This document shows, in pieces, positions 35,670 through 45,315 of a stretch of 64,000 nucleotides of DNA. Numbering within the stretch: the first letter of the stretch is position 1; every line of letters begins with the position of its first letter. The DNA lies in contig JAJDEU010000013.1 in assembly GCA_029259635.1 (NCBI GenBank), positions 310,001 through 374,000 on the forward strand. The letters run 5' to 3'. The DNA comes from Planctomycetota bacterium. GTDB lineage: Bacteria; Planctomycetota; UBA1135; GCA-002686595. Both the position numbers and the translations under genes were made by a program. The notes below the pieces were generated by a model, which saw only the letters and a list, made by a program, of their open reading frames with translations, was not told where the DNA came from and did no database searches.

Positions 35670-36658
35670 CGGGCTTCGTTTCCGTCTCTGAGTTCCGCCA
35701 ACTGCTCCGGAGCGGGATTGCCGCCGGAGATCACGACCGCGACGCGCAGTGGGCGGTCGAGCTCCTCTGACCATTCCGCTGGCAGACCGCCGCCGAAGAC
35801 AAAGGCACTCGCGGCGGCGCCGGCGGGCTCGACAATGTGTCCGATCTCGCGAATCAGTCTCGCCTGCGTTTTAAATACAGCAATGTCGTCGATCGTGAAC
35901 ACGCGATCGACGCACTCGCTCGCGATAGCGATGTTGAGGGCACCGGAGTCGAGCGGGCAGAGCCCTTGCACGGCCGTCGTGATCTCGGACAAGAGCACGG
36001 GTTTACGAGCGACAAGTCCGCGGCTCATCGAAGGTGCGCCTTCCGGTTCGACGCCAACGATCTTGACGCGGTCGCCGAGTGCGCGACGCAGTGCCAGTGC
36101 GGAGCCGGAGAGCAGCCCGCCACCTCCGACCGGCAAAACCACGACGTCCACGTCGGGCCAGTCCTGTGCGATCTCGAGGCCGACAGTCCCCGCACCCTCG
36201 ACGGTGCGCTCGGCGTCGTAGGGATGGACCAGCACAGCGCCGGCGGCAACACGCTCGGCGCAGAGCTCTTCCGCCACCTCACGCGTTTCACCGAGCACCA
36301 CCTCGGCGTCGAACTCTCGGCAAGCCTCGATCTTGTTCGGATAGGCGTCGGCCGGCATGAAGATAGTCGCTCGGACGCCCGCGCGCTGGGCAGCCCAGGA
36401 GAGCGCCTTGCCGTGATTCCCCGAGCTGGTGGCGACGATGCCCGCCGCGCGCTGGGCTTCGGTCAGCTGGGAGATCTGGTTCCAGGCGCCGCGCGGCTTG
36501 AAGGAGCCGGTCACCTGCGCGCACTCGAGCTTCAGGCGGACCTCCAGCTCGTCGCGCCCACAGGCAAAGTTCAAGAGCTCCGTCCGCGAGAGGACTCCGA
36601 GAATTCGCTCCGCAGCGCGCTCGCTCTGTATCGAATCGAATCTGTGTAGAGTGGTCAT
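35666..36658 (-). CDS. Threonine dehydratase / serine racemase-like PLP enzyme
   Basis: 330 residues, fold-type II. The PLP lysine K54 is in GSFKPRGAWN, followed by TSSGNHGKALSWAAQ and the phosphate-binding VLPVGGGGLLSG. No ACT regulatory domain is present, so it is the short catabolic type. It should deaminate threonine or serine, or racemise serine. The ATG at 36658 sits 33 bp from the divergent dus start. First gene of a trio coupled by two ATGA overlaps with TrmJ-like and metallo-beta-lactamase genes. Confidence 0.87.
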   Translation of the reverse strand: MTTLHRFDSIQSERAAERILGVLSRTELLNFACGRDELEVRLKLECAQVTGSFKPRGAWNQISQLTEAQRAAGIVATSSGNHGKALSWAAQRAGVRATIFMPADAYPNKIEACREFDAEVVLGETREVAEELCAERVAAGAVLVHPYDAERTVEGAGTVGLEIAQDWPDVDVVVLPVGGGGLLSGSALALRRALGDRVKIVGVEPEGAPSMSRGLVARKPVLLSEITTAVQGLCPLDSGALNIAIASECVDRVFTIDDIAVFKTQARLIREIGHIVEPAGAAASAFVFGGGLPAEWSEELDRPLRVAVVISGGNPAPEQLAELRDGNEAR

Positions 36659-36691
36659 GTCGTCTGGCGTTCGCAGCCCGGCTGCGATCCC

Positions 36692-37699
36692 ATGCCGCAC
36701 AGCATCATAGAGACTCCGAGCGATTCGACGAGCCCCGCTCCGCTGCCCTTCACCGGTCCTTGGATGCTCGCGCCGATGGAGGGCGTAACCGAGCCGTGTT
36801 TTCGCGATTTGGTCATCGGGCTCCACTCCGCGGATCAGTTGGGCGGCGCCTTCACCGAGTTCGTGCGTGTCGTGAAGCTGCCGGTGGCGGAGCGCCGGCT
36901 GCTCGTGCACCTCGGGCCCACGCGATTCGAGACGCCGGTCGGGCTGCAGATCATGGGAGCCGACGCCGATGCGGTCGCCGAGACCGCGCGGCGGGCGGCA
37001 AAGCTCGGTGTGCCGATTATCGACCTAAACTTCGGCTGTCCGTCGAAGGGCGCGATCCGGGGGTGCGCGGGCTCGGCCATGCTCGACGATCCGGCGGCGG
37101 TTGAGCGGCTGGTCGGGGCGGTGCGAAAGGCGATTCCGAGCACGCCGCTCTCGGCGAAGATCCGCGCGGGCGGAGAGGACGACTCGCGGCTTGAGGAGCT
37201 CGCGCTGGCGGCGGAGGCGGGCGGCGCTCAGCTGCTCACGATCCACTGCCGAACGCGCGCGGAGGCCTATCGCGACACCGCGGATTGGGATCGATTGGCG
37301 CGGGCGGTCAGTGTGCTCTCGATTCCGGTCTGCGGAAACGGCGGTATTTCGGTTCACGATGACCTCGAGAAGATGCGAGCGGCGACCGGTTGCAAGTACG
37401 GCATGGTCGGCCGGGCGGCGCTGGGCAACCCGTGGGTCTTTTCCGGCCACGCCGCCAGTCGCGGCGAGGCGTTGCGCTTTCTGCTCGACTACGCCGAGCT
37501 GCTCGCGAGCCGCGAGGGACTGCCCGCAGGCCGCGTCACGGCCCGACTCAAGCAGCTCTTCCGGCATTGGATCGCCAGTGATCTCGTCAATGAGGAGATT
37601 GCTGGCGACACGCGAATGGAGTGGTTGCGCCGTCCCAATGGCGATGAATTTTTAATGCACTTACGCAAGCTGAAGTCGCGCGACGATAAATCTTCTTAG
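36692..37699 (+). CDS. dus: tRNA-dihydrouridine synthase, DusC-like
   Basis: 335 residues. The FMN barrel begins WMLAPMEGVTEPCFRDL. AFTEFVRVVKLP resembles E. coli DusC more than DusA or DusB. Catalytic C116 is in DLNFGCPSKGA, and later motifs are LTIHCRTRAEAY and VCGNGGI. It reduces uridine in the D-loop of tRNA. It is divergent from the threonine-dehydratase-like gene. Confidence 0.88.
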   Translation: MPHSIIETPSDSTSPAPLPFTGPWMLAPMEGVTEPCFRDLVIGLHSADQLGGAFTEFVRVVKLPVAERRLLVHLGPTRFETPVGLQIMGADADAVAETARRAAKLGVPIIDLNFGCPSKGAIRGCAGSAMLDDPAAVERLVGAVRKAIPSTPLSAKIRAGGEDDSRLEELALAAEAGGAQLLTIHCRTRAEAYRDTADWDRLARAVSVLSIPVCGNGGISVHDDLEKMRAATGCKYGMVGRAALGNPWVFSGHAASRGEALRFLLDYAELLASREGLPAGRVTARLKQLFRHWIASDLVNEEIAGDTRMEWLRRPNGDEFLMHLRKLKSRDDKSS

Positions 37700-37789
37700 C
37701 CCGGAAATGCGTCGATCGACCGGAGTCCCGCCGGAATTCGCGCGGGCTACACTGTTTGAGAGCGTATCGACATAACGTACTCTTCCGCG

Positions 37790-39628
37790 ATGGACCGCCG
37801 TCCAGCTCGCACTTTCTCGCTCGCCCTCGCCATACTCCTCTCGGTCGCTGCGCTGTGCTTTCCCGCCGAATCGATCAAGGCGTGGATCGACGGCGTCGCC
37901 GGCGGGAGTTCCTGGTTCTTTGGGCTGCCCACCATTCGAGCGCTTCGCGTCGAGACGATTCTCCTCGGGCCCGTCCTGCTCCTGCTGCCCGCGCTGAGAC
38001 GGCTCGTTGCAACGGAACCTCCGTCCGCCGAACTCTCGCCGACGGAGCCCGCCCGCAAGCCGCGTCGCGCGATCGAGCTTCTGCTGCTCCTCGCCTTCGT
38101 GGTCATGGGCCTCGGAAGAATCGAAAACGATCCTCCGCTGCAACGGGACGCACCTTCCTACTTGAGCACCAGCCTCGACATCGCCGAGGCCGGCGGGTTA
38201 GCCCAACTTCCGGCGCGACTCTTTTCCGGCGAGTTCATCGAGGCTAACCGTCATCCGTTTTACGCTGGCCTCTTGTCGACCGTGGCGGGGCGCTCCGATC
38301 GATTCACCGATCGGGCTCGTATCTTCTCGTTGATCGGCGCGGCGATCGCTTTTTTATTAACCATGCGCTTCGCGCGCTCGCACTGGGGTCCTCACGGCGC
38401 GCTCATCGCAGGAGCGCTCTTTATCACGAACGGCGTCATTCTTCAGACTAGCGTCAGCGTGAGTTGCGAGAGCTGGCTGATGGCCTTCTCCGTGCTCTGG
38501 TTCGGAGCCGCGACCCGCGCCGTCTCCACAAAAAACAGTCTCTTCACCGGAGCTTTCGTCGGCCTCGCCTACCTCACCAAAGGAACCGCGACACTCTTCT
38601 TCCTCTCGACCTGCCTGCAACTCCTCTGGTCACGCGGAAAGCGAGCCTTACGTCCCATCGCGCTCGTCACCGCTGGCCTCGTCGCCGTCGCCCTTCCGCT
38701 GCTCTGGCGCAATACCAAGCTCTTCTCGAATCCCTTCCACAACGTCAATTCGAGCCGAGCACTGTGGCTCGACAACTGGGAGGACTTTGAAGACCCGCTC
38801 ATCTTGGGCAGCGCCGGTCCGCTCCAATACCTCGCCACTCATTCCTTCGTCGAGATCGGCGAGCGCATGGCCGTCGGCATCATCAAGGAGAGCATTCACA
38901 TCCTGGAGATCTTTTCCATTGGCTGGCCCGAGTCCGGTTTCGGTTTGCCGATTTTTCTCGCGGTGCTGCTCTGCCTGCTCGGCGACCGAGAGCGCCGTCG
39001 CAAGCGCCTCTTGCTCTTGCTGTTCTCGCTCTTCTTCTTCGCCTTCGCCTGGTACGCGCAAATCGTGCAAGGCTGGCGGTTCGTCGGTTCTATTGCTCCG
39101 CTGTTGCTTCTACCCGCAGCAGCCCTCGGCCCGCGCCTCGCCGCTCGGTTCGGCCCTGGTCGAGTCGAGGTCGCCACGGTCGCTCTTGCACTCGCGCTCG
39201 TCGCTCTCGGCCTCTCACGAGGCGCGACCAACTTTCGCCTCGACCGCTTCCATCCCACCGAACACACCGAAACCGTCCACGCCTTCCTGAAGCGCCGAGT
39301 CGGAGATCGCTCCGACGTCCACTACCTGCTCGGCCCAAGCTCCAGCCTGACCAGGGACTGGGACGTCAGAATTCTCGGCCACCGCCACCCCTTCCCACGC
39401 ACAGACAGCGAGTTCCTCGAGCTGATGGCGAGCAACAACGGCCGCTTTATCCGCTACGCCATCATCGAGAAGCCCGATCTCGACGATCCGCGCGTCGATG
39501 CGAAGTGGGTTCGCGAGAGCCCCGATGGCCTCCAGGTCGCCGACCCGCCGCCCGGCTGGGAGCTCGTACGCCCGATCCCTACCCGGCACCCCGAGATCCT
39601 GATCTTCGCGCGTACGTCGAAGAACTAG
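37790..39628 (+). CDS. GT-C glycosyltransferase (family 39-like) membrane protein
   Basis: 612 residues with about ten membrane helices. The first outside loop has the GT-C catalytic-type acidic pair region (RIENDPPLQRDAPSYLSTS) and EANRHPFYAGLLS. Further on are GLAYLTKGTATLFFLS and a soluble C-terminal part. This is the layout of ArnT/PMT-like enzymes that use polyprenyl-phosphate sugars. Acceptor and sugar are unknown. Confidence 0.75.
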   Translation: MDRRPARTFSLALAILLSVAALCFPAESIKAWIDGVAGGSSWFFGLPTIRALRVETILLGPVLLLLPALRRLVATEPPSAELSPTEPARKPRRAIELLLLLAFVVMGLGRIENDPPLQRDAPSYLSTSLDIAEAGGLAQLPARLFSGEFIEANRHPFYAGLLSTVAGRSDRFTDRARIFSLIGAAIAFLLTMRFARSHWGPHGALIAGALFITNGVILQTSVSVSCESWLMAFSVLWFGAATRAVSTKNSLFTGAFVGLAYLTKGTATLFFLSTCLQLLWSRGKRALRPIALVTAGLVAVALPLLWRNTKLFSNPFHNVNSSRALWLDNWEDFEDPLILGSAGPLQYLATHSFVEIGERMAVGIIKESIHILEIFSIGWPESGFGLPIFLAVLLCLLGDRERRRKRLLLLLFSLFFFAFAWYAQIVQGWRFVGSIAPLLLLPAAALGPRLAARFGPGRVEVATVALALALVALGLSRGATNFRLDRFHPTEHTETVHAFLKRRVGDRSDVHYLLGPSSSLTRDWDVRILGHRHPFPRTDSEFLELMASNNGRFIRYAIIEKPDLDDPRVDAKWVRESPDGLQVADPPPGWELVRPIPTRHPEILIFARTSKN

Positions 39629-39656
39629 TGCCGAGCGAGACTACGCCCCCATTCAC

Positions 39657-42323
39657 TCAGGCTACGCGCCGGTGAAAGCTATCGAGAAACTCCGGCGCTG
39701 CACCCTTCAACTCGAGTACGCGGTCATCTAAGTAGACGGCCGTCAGCAGTATATTTGCATTCGAGTGGAGGTAGGCGCCAAACAGAGCCACGCAGAATCC
39801 AGAGATTAGAAGGGACACTGAAACTCCTGTAGCGCCGTCAGCAGAGGTGTTCGAGGCTAGGAGCAAGCCGCCCGCAGCTATCAACGCCAACCCTGTAAAC
39901 GCAATTGCTGCTCCACGCCGAACGCGCTTTCGATACGCCTGGAAATGTTGGTCGCACAAACCGACGGTCAGTTTTTGGCGCTTCTGAATCAAAACGGCCG
40001 CGAGTATGTAAAAAACCGGAGCGAGCAGAAGCACCAGTAGGTACTTAGGCGTGTACGTCAATTTCCGCTTCACGCCGTGATCCGCGTATTCATTGCAATG
40101 AATACAGCGTCGCGGAAGTCGCGCCTCTGCATCCATGACGAGCAAGCGCCCTTCGCGCCAAACCGGCGGCGCCTTTCTCCGGCGCGCCGCAATCGGACGC
40201 TCTGTACCGGGGGCTTCCTCCGAATGATCTCGAACATATGCCGGTCCACTAGAGCGTCGACGCCGGAAAGCAGTAATCGCATATCCGACACCCGCGAACA
40301 CGAGGACAATGAAGAGCGCTAGTCCGTTAACGATTCGACTGAGGGTTTGCTCGGAAAGCTGACTGCCCGGCTCGGCACCGGCGAAGGCTCCACGTCCCGC
40401 GAAGACGGGTTCCGCTCGCCATAATTCACGACTCAGATGCGAAGAAACCACATCGAGATCTTTCAAGTACGCACCGAACTCGGCAGCGGGAACATGATCC
40501 CGATGGGTCTCGAAAGCGTAGACGATTCTGAGCAGACCCGAATCGAGGCTCTCGTCGAACTCGAACTTAAAACTCGCGTTGTTGATCCTGTGCGAGTCGC
40601 CGGACTTCTCCCAGTCATTTCCCGGTAACCGCGCCGTGATCTCCATTCGAACATCTGTCGGATACTGCAGCGCGAGTGGCGCTTTGCGCTCCCGTTTTGT
40701 CGGATCCGTAACCACGCTGAAGAGATCGATCGCGTGAAAAACTCCGGTGGGCCCGTTTTCTCCCTCGGCGTCGAAGAACTGAGGAATTACATACTCTTCG
40801 TAAACCACGAGCTCGTTCTGATCAGGAAGGTCCTCAAATCGTATCGGCTTCGACTGCTTGAGGTTCGGATAGAAGTTTCGCAGGTAATCGAGCGCGTTGG
40901 CTCCAAACCCCTCATCACCGACCCATCCTCGAATAGAGCGAATCGTGTTTGCCGCTTCGCCGCGATACGTCGTTACGCACTCAAACTGCCCGGCACCCCG
41001 ATCATCCAAGTGCAAGTTTTGTCCCGCGAAGACGGATGGCTTGATGCCTTCGTCTCTAATTACTGGCGTTAGCTCCGTCTGGTCGCGTCCCACCAAGAGC
41101 GCATATTCGTAGTTGAGCAGGCCAAATTCGTCGAGCGGGCCGACCTCGTCTCGTGTGGGATCCATCCAAACGTCCCGACCGGCAACTGTTGCATGGACGA
41201 TGGCGTGGTCAAAGGATGTCGGGTCCGGAAGTTGGTCGGGCAGCAGCCGTCCGTAGATCGTATTCACCAACGCAGGCTGAGCAGAGATACCGAGTTCCCG
41301 CAAAACATGAACGAGCAGGAGAGCTTGATCTTTGCAATCGCCAAATCGACGTTGGAGAACGACCTCGGGTGAATTGGGCTGGAAAGAGGAGACGCCCAGC
41401 TCGATCGCGACGTACCGAACGTCATCTTGAACGTGACGAAGGGCCAAGAGGGCGCGCTTTTCGGGGTCTGCTGTCCGAGCTTTGATGTGCTCGGCAAACT
41501 CGTGCACCTGATCGCTCGGCTGATCGAACACGAACAGCTCCGTTGCCCAAGTCGCAACCGTAGCCCAGCTCTCGAACTCGGATACTTGAACCCAGGGAAC
41601 CGGCTCGAACCAGGCCGGAAGATCGCCGTCGACTGTCGTGCCGGGAACTCGAGAGTTGTCCCACAGGTATTTCGTTGTCGTCCCCGTTCGCGTGATCTTT
41701 GGCTCGGTCTCGCCTCCGAGCGTACGAACCGAGAGTTCGCGACCGTTTTCGATCGCAATAGTGTGTCGAAAACGTCCGATCGGGTCGAAAAAACCAAGCG
41801 AGTGACGTGAGACATAGTTGTTGGCGAAGAGCGGAGAACGCCCGATGGTCGTGTAACTAATCTCGACTGTGTCTCCGACTCGGATATCTTCGAGCACCGC
41901 GATGGCCGTGTGTTGGCCGTCGAAGATTTGCCGTTCGAGCGCCTCTTCACGCCGCAAGATTGAGAACTGGTCCTCGCGCAATCGATCGAACGTTTCCCCG
42001 TCGCGATGAATGACCACGTCGTGAATCGTCAATGTCGCGTAGCTCGGGTCGAAGTTGATCTCTACTTGAGATTCGGATTGCAAACCCTGCTCCGACAATA
42101 CGCGCTTCGCAATTCGGACGAACTTCGCATCGTGCCCGACGGCAACGCGATCCTGGACGTCCACCAGAATCCACTCCACGAGATGACTACCCGGCGCCGG
42201 GCTCGGTGCTATCTCAAGTTCGACCGCTTCAATCCACTCGGGGCGCGGGCCGAACTCGATCGAGACGTCTGACGGGGGTGAAGGGCAATTGAGCGCTGCA
42301 AGGACGAGAATGCTGGAGATCAT
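39657..42323 (-). CDS. DUF3857-transglutaminase fusion with C-terminal Cys-motif membrane domain
   Basis: 888 residues. A signal peptide precedes a DUF3857 domain (about 60-250, LTIHDVVIHRDGETFDRL...). A transglutaminase core follows with Cys in QRRFGDCKDQALLL, His in SFDHAIVHATV and Asp in VWMDPTRDEVG, a complete triad. One helix (about 660-682) leads to a final domain with CIHC and GLCDQH pairs, each beside membrane helices, which looks metal-binding. DUF3857-transglutaminase proteins are widespread, secreted and of unknown substrate. The fusion to the CxxC/CxxH membrane domain is less usual. Confidence 0.78.
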   Translation of the reverse strand: MISSILVLAALNCPSPPSDVSIEFGPRPEWIEAVELEIAPSPAPGSHLVEWILVDVQDRVAVGHDAKFVRIAKRVLSEQGLQSESQVEINFDPSYATLTIHDVVIHRDGETFDRLREDQFSILRREEALERQIFDGQHTAIAVLEDIRVGDTVEISYTTIGRSPLFANNYVSRHSLGFFDPIGRFRHTIAIENGRELSVRTLGGETEPKITRTGTTTKYLWDNSRVPGTTVDGDLPAWFEPVPWVQVSEFESWATVATWATELFVFDQPSDQVHEFAEHIKARTADPEKRALLALRHVQDDVRYVAIELGVSSFQPNSPEVVLQRRFGDCKDQALLLVHVLRELGISAQPALVNTIYGRLLPDQLPDPTSFDHAIVHATVAGRDVWMDPTRDEVGPLDEFGLLNYEYALLVGRDQTELTPVIRDEGIKPSVFAGQNLHLDDRGAGQFECVTTYRGEAANTIRSIRGWVGDEGFGANALDYLRNFYPNLKQSKPIRFEDLPDQNELVVYEEYVIPQFFDAEGENGPTGVFHAIDLFSVVTDPTKRERKAPLALQYPTDVRMEITARLPGNDWEKSGDSHRINNASFKFEFDESLDSGLLRIVYAFETHRDHVPAAEFGAYLKDLDVVSSHLSRELWRAEPVFAGRGAFAGAEPGSQLSEQTLSRIVNGLALFIVLVFAGVGYAITAFRRRRSSGPAYVRDHSEEAPGTERPIAARRRKAPPVWREGRLLVMDAEARLPRRCIHCNEYADHGVKRKLTYTPKYLLVLLLAPVFYILAAVLIQKRQKLTVGLCDQHFQAYRKRVRRGAAIAFTGLALIAAGGLLLASNTSADGATGVSVSLLISGFCVALFGAYLHSNANILLTAVYLDDRVLELKGAAPEFLDSFHRRVA

Positions 42324-42746
42324 GCTGCGAGCCTGTGGGGATTAGCCCTGCCGGGGGAAAGGCATGGGGACGGGCTTGTATCGCCATCCCAATGGGCAGA
42401 ACTCAACGGAAACTGGGCCTGCCCCCCCCCGGTTGAAATTCGATCCACGACCGCCACTCTTCAGGACTCTCAAGAACCTCATCTAACGTGCCTCGCATTG
42501 CCTTTTTCGCGGGTCCAAGGTCCAAGCGGTCATTGCCGCCTTCCGTCGTGGCGATGGGATCAATGCCCGGCTAATGCTGGCCAGCTGGGCTTGCATTCAA
42601 AACGAGTGACCGAGAGATTTTCGATACGGTTTTCCATCTCGTTTTTGCTCTTGGCTGATAGAGAAGGATTCAGAGTTCTGGGTGCTGCAGAGGCCGAAGG
42701 TCAGAACCTTGCTGCGAGGAATTGCCGCTATACTTCCCCGCCCCAA
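42324..42746. other. Intergenic region before speA
   Basis: 423 bp without a credible gene. It holds a run of nine C (42422-42430) and a -10-like TATACT at 42729-42734 just upstream of the speA ATG, without a good -35 at normal spacing. An in-frame extension of speA back to 42498 exists but is not conserved-looking. Confidence 0.5.
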
Positions 42747-44690
42747 ATGAGCTGGAGTCCCAAAGAATCGGAGAGCCTGTACAACGTCCTCAAGTGGGGC
42801 GGCGGGTACTTTCGTATCAACGCGCAAGGGAATGTCGAGTGCGTTCCGGACGGGAGTGCTCGGGAGGACGAACCGAGCGCTGAGGCCGTCGACATCAGCG
42901 AAGTGGTTGGTTCCCTAAAGAAGCGCGGGATCAGCCTGCCGCTCTTGCTTCGATTCGACGGTGTCTTGCAGTCGCGTGTTGCGGAACTCTATGGCGCCTT
43001 TGATCGGGCACGCGAGGAGTTTGACTATTCTGCGCCCTACCACTGCGTCTACCCGATCAAGGTCAATCAACAACGACAAGTGGTGGAGAGCTTGCTCGGC
43101 AGTGAGCAGCCAGTCGGACTTGAGGTCGGCAGCAAACCGGAGTTGATTGCAGGCATCGCGCTTCTGTCGGGCAGCGATTCGTTCGTGATCTGCAACGGTT
43201 ATAAGGATCGCGAGTACGTCGAGACCGCGATGCTGGCGAGTCGCATTGGATTGCGTCCGATCATTGTGATCGAGAAGAAGAGCGAGCTGGAGTTGGTGCT
43301 TGCCGCGAGCGCGGCTCTGAAGATTCAACCGATGATCGGGCTTCGGACAAAGCTAGCTGGGAGCGGGTCGGGTCGCTGGAAAGAGTCGGGAGGTGTGCGT
43401 TCGAAGTTTGGGTTGACGACGCGCGAACTTGTCGATTCGATTGCGCTCTTGAAAGAGCGCGACATGCTCGACTCTCTGCAACTCCTGCACTTCCACCTCG
43501 GGAGTCAGGTCACGAATATTCGCTCGCTCAAGGATGCACTCGGTGAGGCGACGCGCACCCTGATCGGGTTGAACGAGCTCGGCGCTACGATTCGCTACTT
43601 CGATGTTGGCGGCGGGCTCGGCATCGACTACGACGGCTCGCGCACGGACTTCGAGTCCTCACGCAACTACTCGCTGCAGGAGTACGCGAACGACATCGTC
43701 TATCAGTTGTCCGAGACCTGTCGCGACGCGGGCATTCCCGAGCCGACGATTCTGACCGAGGCCGGGCGCGCTTTGACCGCGCATCACTCCGTGCTCGTGA
43801 CCGAGGTCGTCGGAACCAACGGAAACAAGCGAACGGCGGGCATGCCGGCGATCCCGGACGCGGCCCCCGAGATTCTCCAGGAGTTGGCCGACGTGTGTAA
43901 CGAGCTCACGCAGGAGAACGTTCAGGAGGGCTATCACGACCTCGCCGCCCTGCGCGAGCAGAGCTTGATGATGTTTCAGGTCGGGCAGCTCTCGCTGGAA
44001 GAGCGCGCGATCGCCGAGGACTACTACTGGCGAGCCTGCGAGCGGGTCAGTGCCATCACGCGGACGCTCGACTACGTCCCCGATGATTTCGCGGGATTGG
44101 AACGCGACCTCGCCGAAACCTACTATCTCAACTTCTCGCTCTTTCAGTCCGTGCCCGACTCTTGGGCGATCAAGCACCTCTTTCCGATTCTTCCGATCGA
44201 GCGCCACAACGAAAAACCGACGCAGCACGCGACGCTGGCTGACATCACCTGTGATTCGGACGGTCGGGTCGATCGGTTCATCAGCCTGCGCGAGGCGAAG
44301 AGCACACTGCCGCTCCATCCCATTCGCGAGAATGAGCCCTACCACGTGGGCTTCTTCTTGATTGGTGCCTACCAAGAGATCCTCGGCGACCTGCACAATC
44401 TGTTCGGTGATACGAATGCCGTTCACATCGGAGTCGGCGTCGGTGGCCGACCCAAAATTTCCCACGTCGTCCGCGGCGATCGCGTGCAAGACGTCTTGGC
44501 TTACGTCGAGTACTTCGAGACCGACCTCATCGACAGCCTTCGTCGCGGCATTGAAAAAGCCATCGACGAAGATCGCATTTCCTATGAAGACTCCGCAGCG
44601 CTCCAACAACACTTCGAGTCGGGCTTGCGGGGTTACACCTACCTCAAACACACAGAGAGCTCTGGCTCCAATCGAGGAATAGACCGTTGA
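42747..44690 (+). CDS. speA: Biosynthetic arginine decarboxylase
   Basis: 647 residues from ATG 42747. The opening WSPKESESLYNVLKWGGGYFRIN is the classic SpeA start. The PLP lysine K105 is in YPIKVNQQRQVVESLL, with LLHFHLGSQVTNI and FDVGGGLGIDYDGS following. Near the end, HIGVGVGGRPKISHVVRGD is typical. It converts arginine to agmatine for polyamine synthesis; SpeB is not in the window. Its stop overlaps the next gene's TTG start (TTGA). No obvious Shine-Dalgarno. Confidence 0.95.
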   Translation: MSWSPKESESLYNVLKWGGGYFRINAQGNVECVPDGSAREDEPSAEAVDISEVVGSLKKRGISLPLLLRFDGVLQSRVAELYGAFDRAREEFDYSAPYHCVYPIKVNQQRQVVESLLGSEQPVGLEVGSKPELIAGIALLSGSDSFVICNGYKDREYVETAMLASRIGLRPIIVIEKKSELELVLAASAALKIQPMIGLRTKLAGSGSGRWKESGGVRSKFGLTTRELVDSIALLKERDMLDSLQLLHFHLGSQVTNIRSLKDALGEATRTLIGLNELGATIRYFDVGGGLGIDYDGSRTDFESSRNYSLQEYANDIVYQLSETCRDAGIPEPTILTEAGRALTAHHSVLVTEVVGTNGNKRTAGMPAIPDAAPEILQELADVCNELTQENVQEGYHDLAALREQSLMMFQVGQLSLEERAIAEDYYWRACERVSAITRTLDYVPDDFAGLERDLAETYYLNFSLFQSVPDSWAIKHLFPILPIERHNEKPTQHATLADITCDSDGRVDRFISLREAKSTLPLHPIRENEPYHVGFFLIGAYQEILGDLHNLFGDTNAVHIGVGVGGRPKISHVVRGDRVQDVLAYVEYFETDLIDSLRRGIEKAIDEDRISYEDSAALQQHFESGLRGYTYLKHTESSGSNRGIDR

Positions 44691-45214
44691 AGATTTCTGA
44701 GAACTGCATTGTCGAGATCGAACTCGAGTTGCGCGACGAAGCGGGCGAGCTCGCCCTCACCACCGATGACGAAGGTCCGATCGAGTACCTACACGGTGGC
44801 GATGACCTGCCGTTGCCGGGGCTCGAGACGGCGCTTAACGGCGCGGAAGTCGGAACCGAGCTCGACATCAAGCTCGAGGCGGACGACGCCTTCGGTGCCT
44901 ACGATTACGAGCTGCTCGTCAGCGTGCCGCGCTCCGAGTTTCCTCCGGACGCCGAGATCGTTCCCGGCGACATCATTCCGGTCGAGATCGAAGCCGATGA
45001 TGGCGAAAATCTGGGCGACAAGGAGATGGTCGTCGAGTCGATTTCCGCCGACGCCATCGTGCTCGACGCCAACCACCCGTTGGCCGGGCAGAGCGTCAAC
45101 TGCAAGACGAAGGTCTTGTCGGTTCGGGCGGCGACCGAAGATGAGCTGGCTGGCATTTTCGAAGGCGAGAATGACGGTGGCGAAGACGGCGACGGCGACG
45201 GCGACGGCGAATAG
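44687..45214 (+). CDS. FKBP-type peptidyl-prolyl isomerase, SlyD-like
   Basis: 175 residues. GGDDLPLPGLETALNGAEVG and the return stretch DANHPLAGQSVNCKTKV match the FKBP half of SlyD. The middle insert-in-flap part lies between. SlyD's His/Cys-rich nickel-binding tail is replaced here by a short acidic repeat of Gly/Asp/Glu, so metal storage is not expected. Start is TTG overlapping the speA stop, implying coupling. Confidence 0.85.
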   Translation: MKISENCIVEIELELRDEAGELALTTDDEGPIEYLHGGDDLPLPGLETALNGAEVGTELDIKLEADDAFGAYDYELLVSVPRSEFPPDAEIVPGDIIPVEIEADDGENLGDKEMVVESISADAIVLDANHPLAGQSVNCKTKVLSVRAATEDELAGIFEGENDGGEDGDGDGDGE

Positions 45215-45240
45215 CTCGCCAGAATACGAGACCTCAAATA

Positions 45241-45280
45241 GAGAGCGGGGCGGCATCCTTTCGGACACCGCCCCGCTCTC
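45241..45280. terminator. Bidirectional hairpin terminator
   Basis: A perfect 13-bp stem (45241-45253 with 45268-45280) with a 14-nt loop lies between the convergent FKBP and Cys-rich genes. It is followed by GTAATTCT on the plus strand and TATTTGAGG on the minus strand, moderate T content both ways. Confidence 0.7.
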
Positions 45281-45315
45281 GTAATTCTATCGCTTCGTGA
45301 GCGACGGCTCTTCGC

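Noticed and set aside
42422..42430. Run of nine C
   Set aside because: Lies in non-coding DNA and breaks no gene; may be a sequencing artefact but has no consequence here.
42566..42586. Possible tiny leader peptide upstream of speA
   Set aside because: Only five codons with no ribosome site and no arginine codons; chance occurrence is likely.
42498..42746. N-terminal extension of speA
   Set aside because: The extra 83 residues do not resemble SpeA, and the conserved family start coincides with the ATG at 42747.
45187..45211. GACGGC tandem repeat
   Set aside because: It is coding and explained by the acidic tail of the FKBP, not an independent element.
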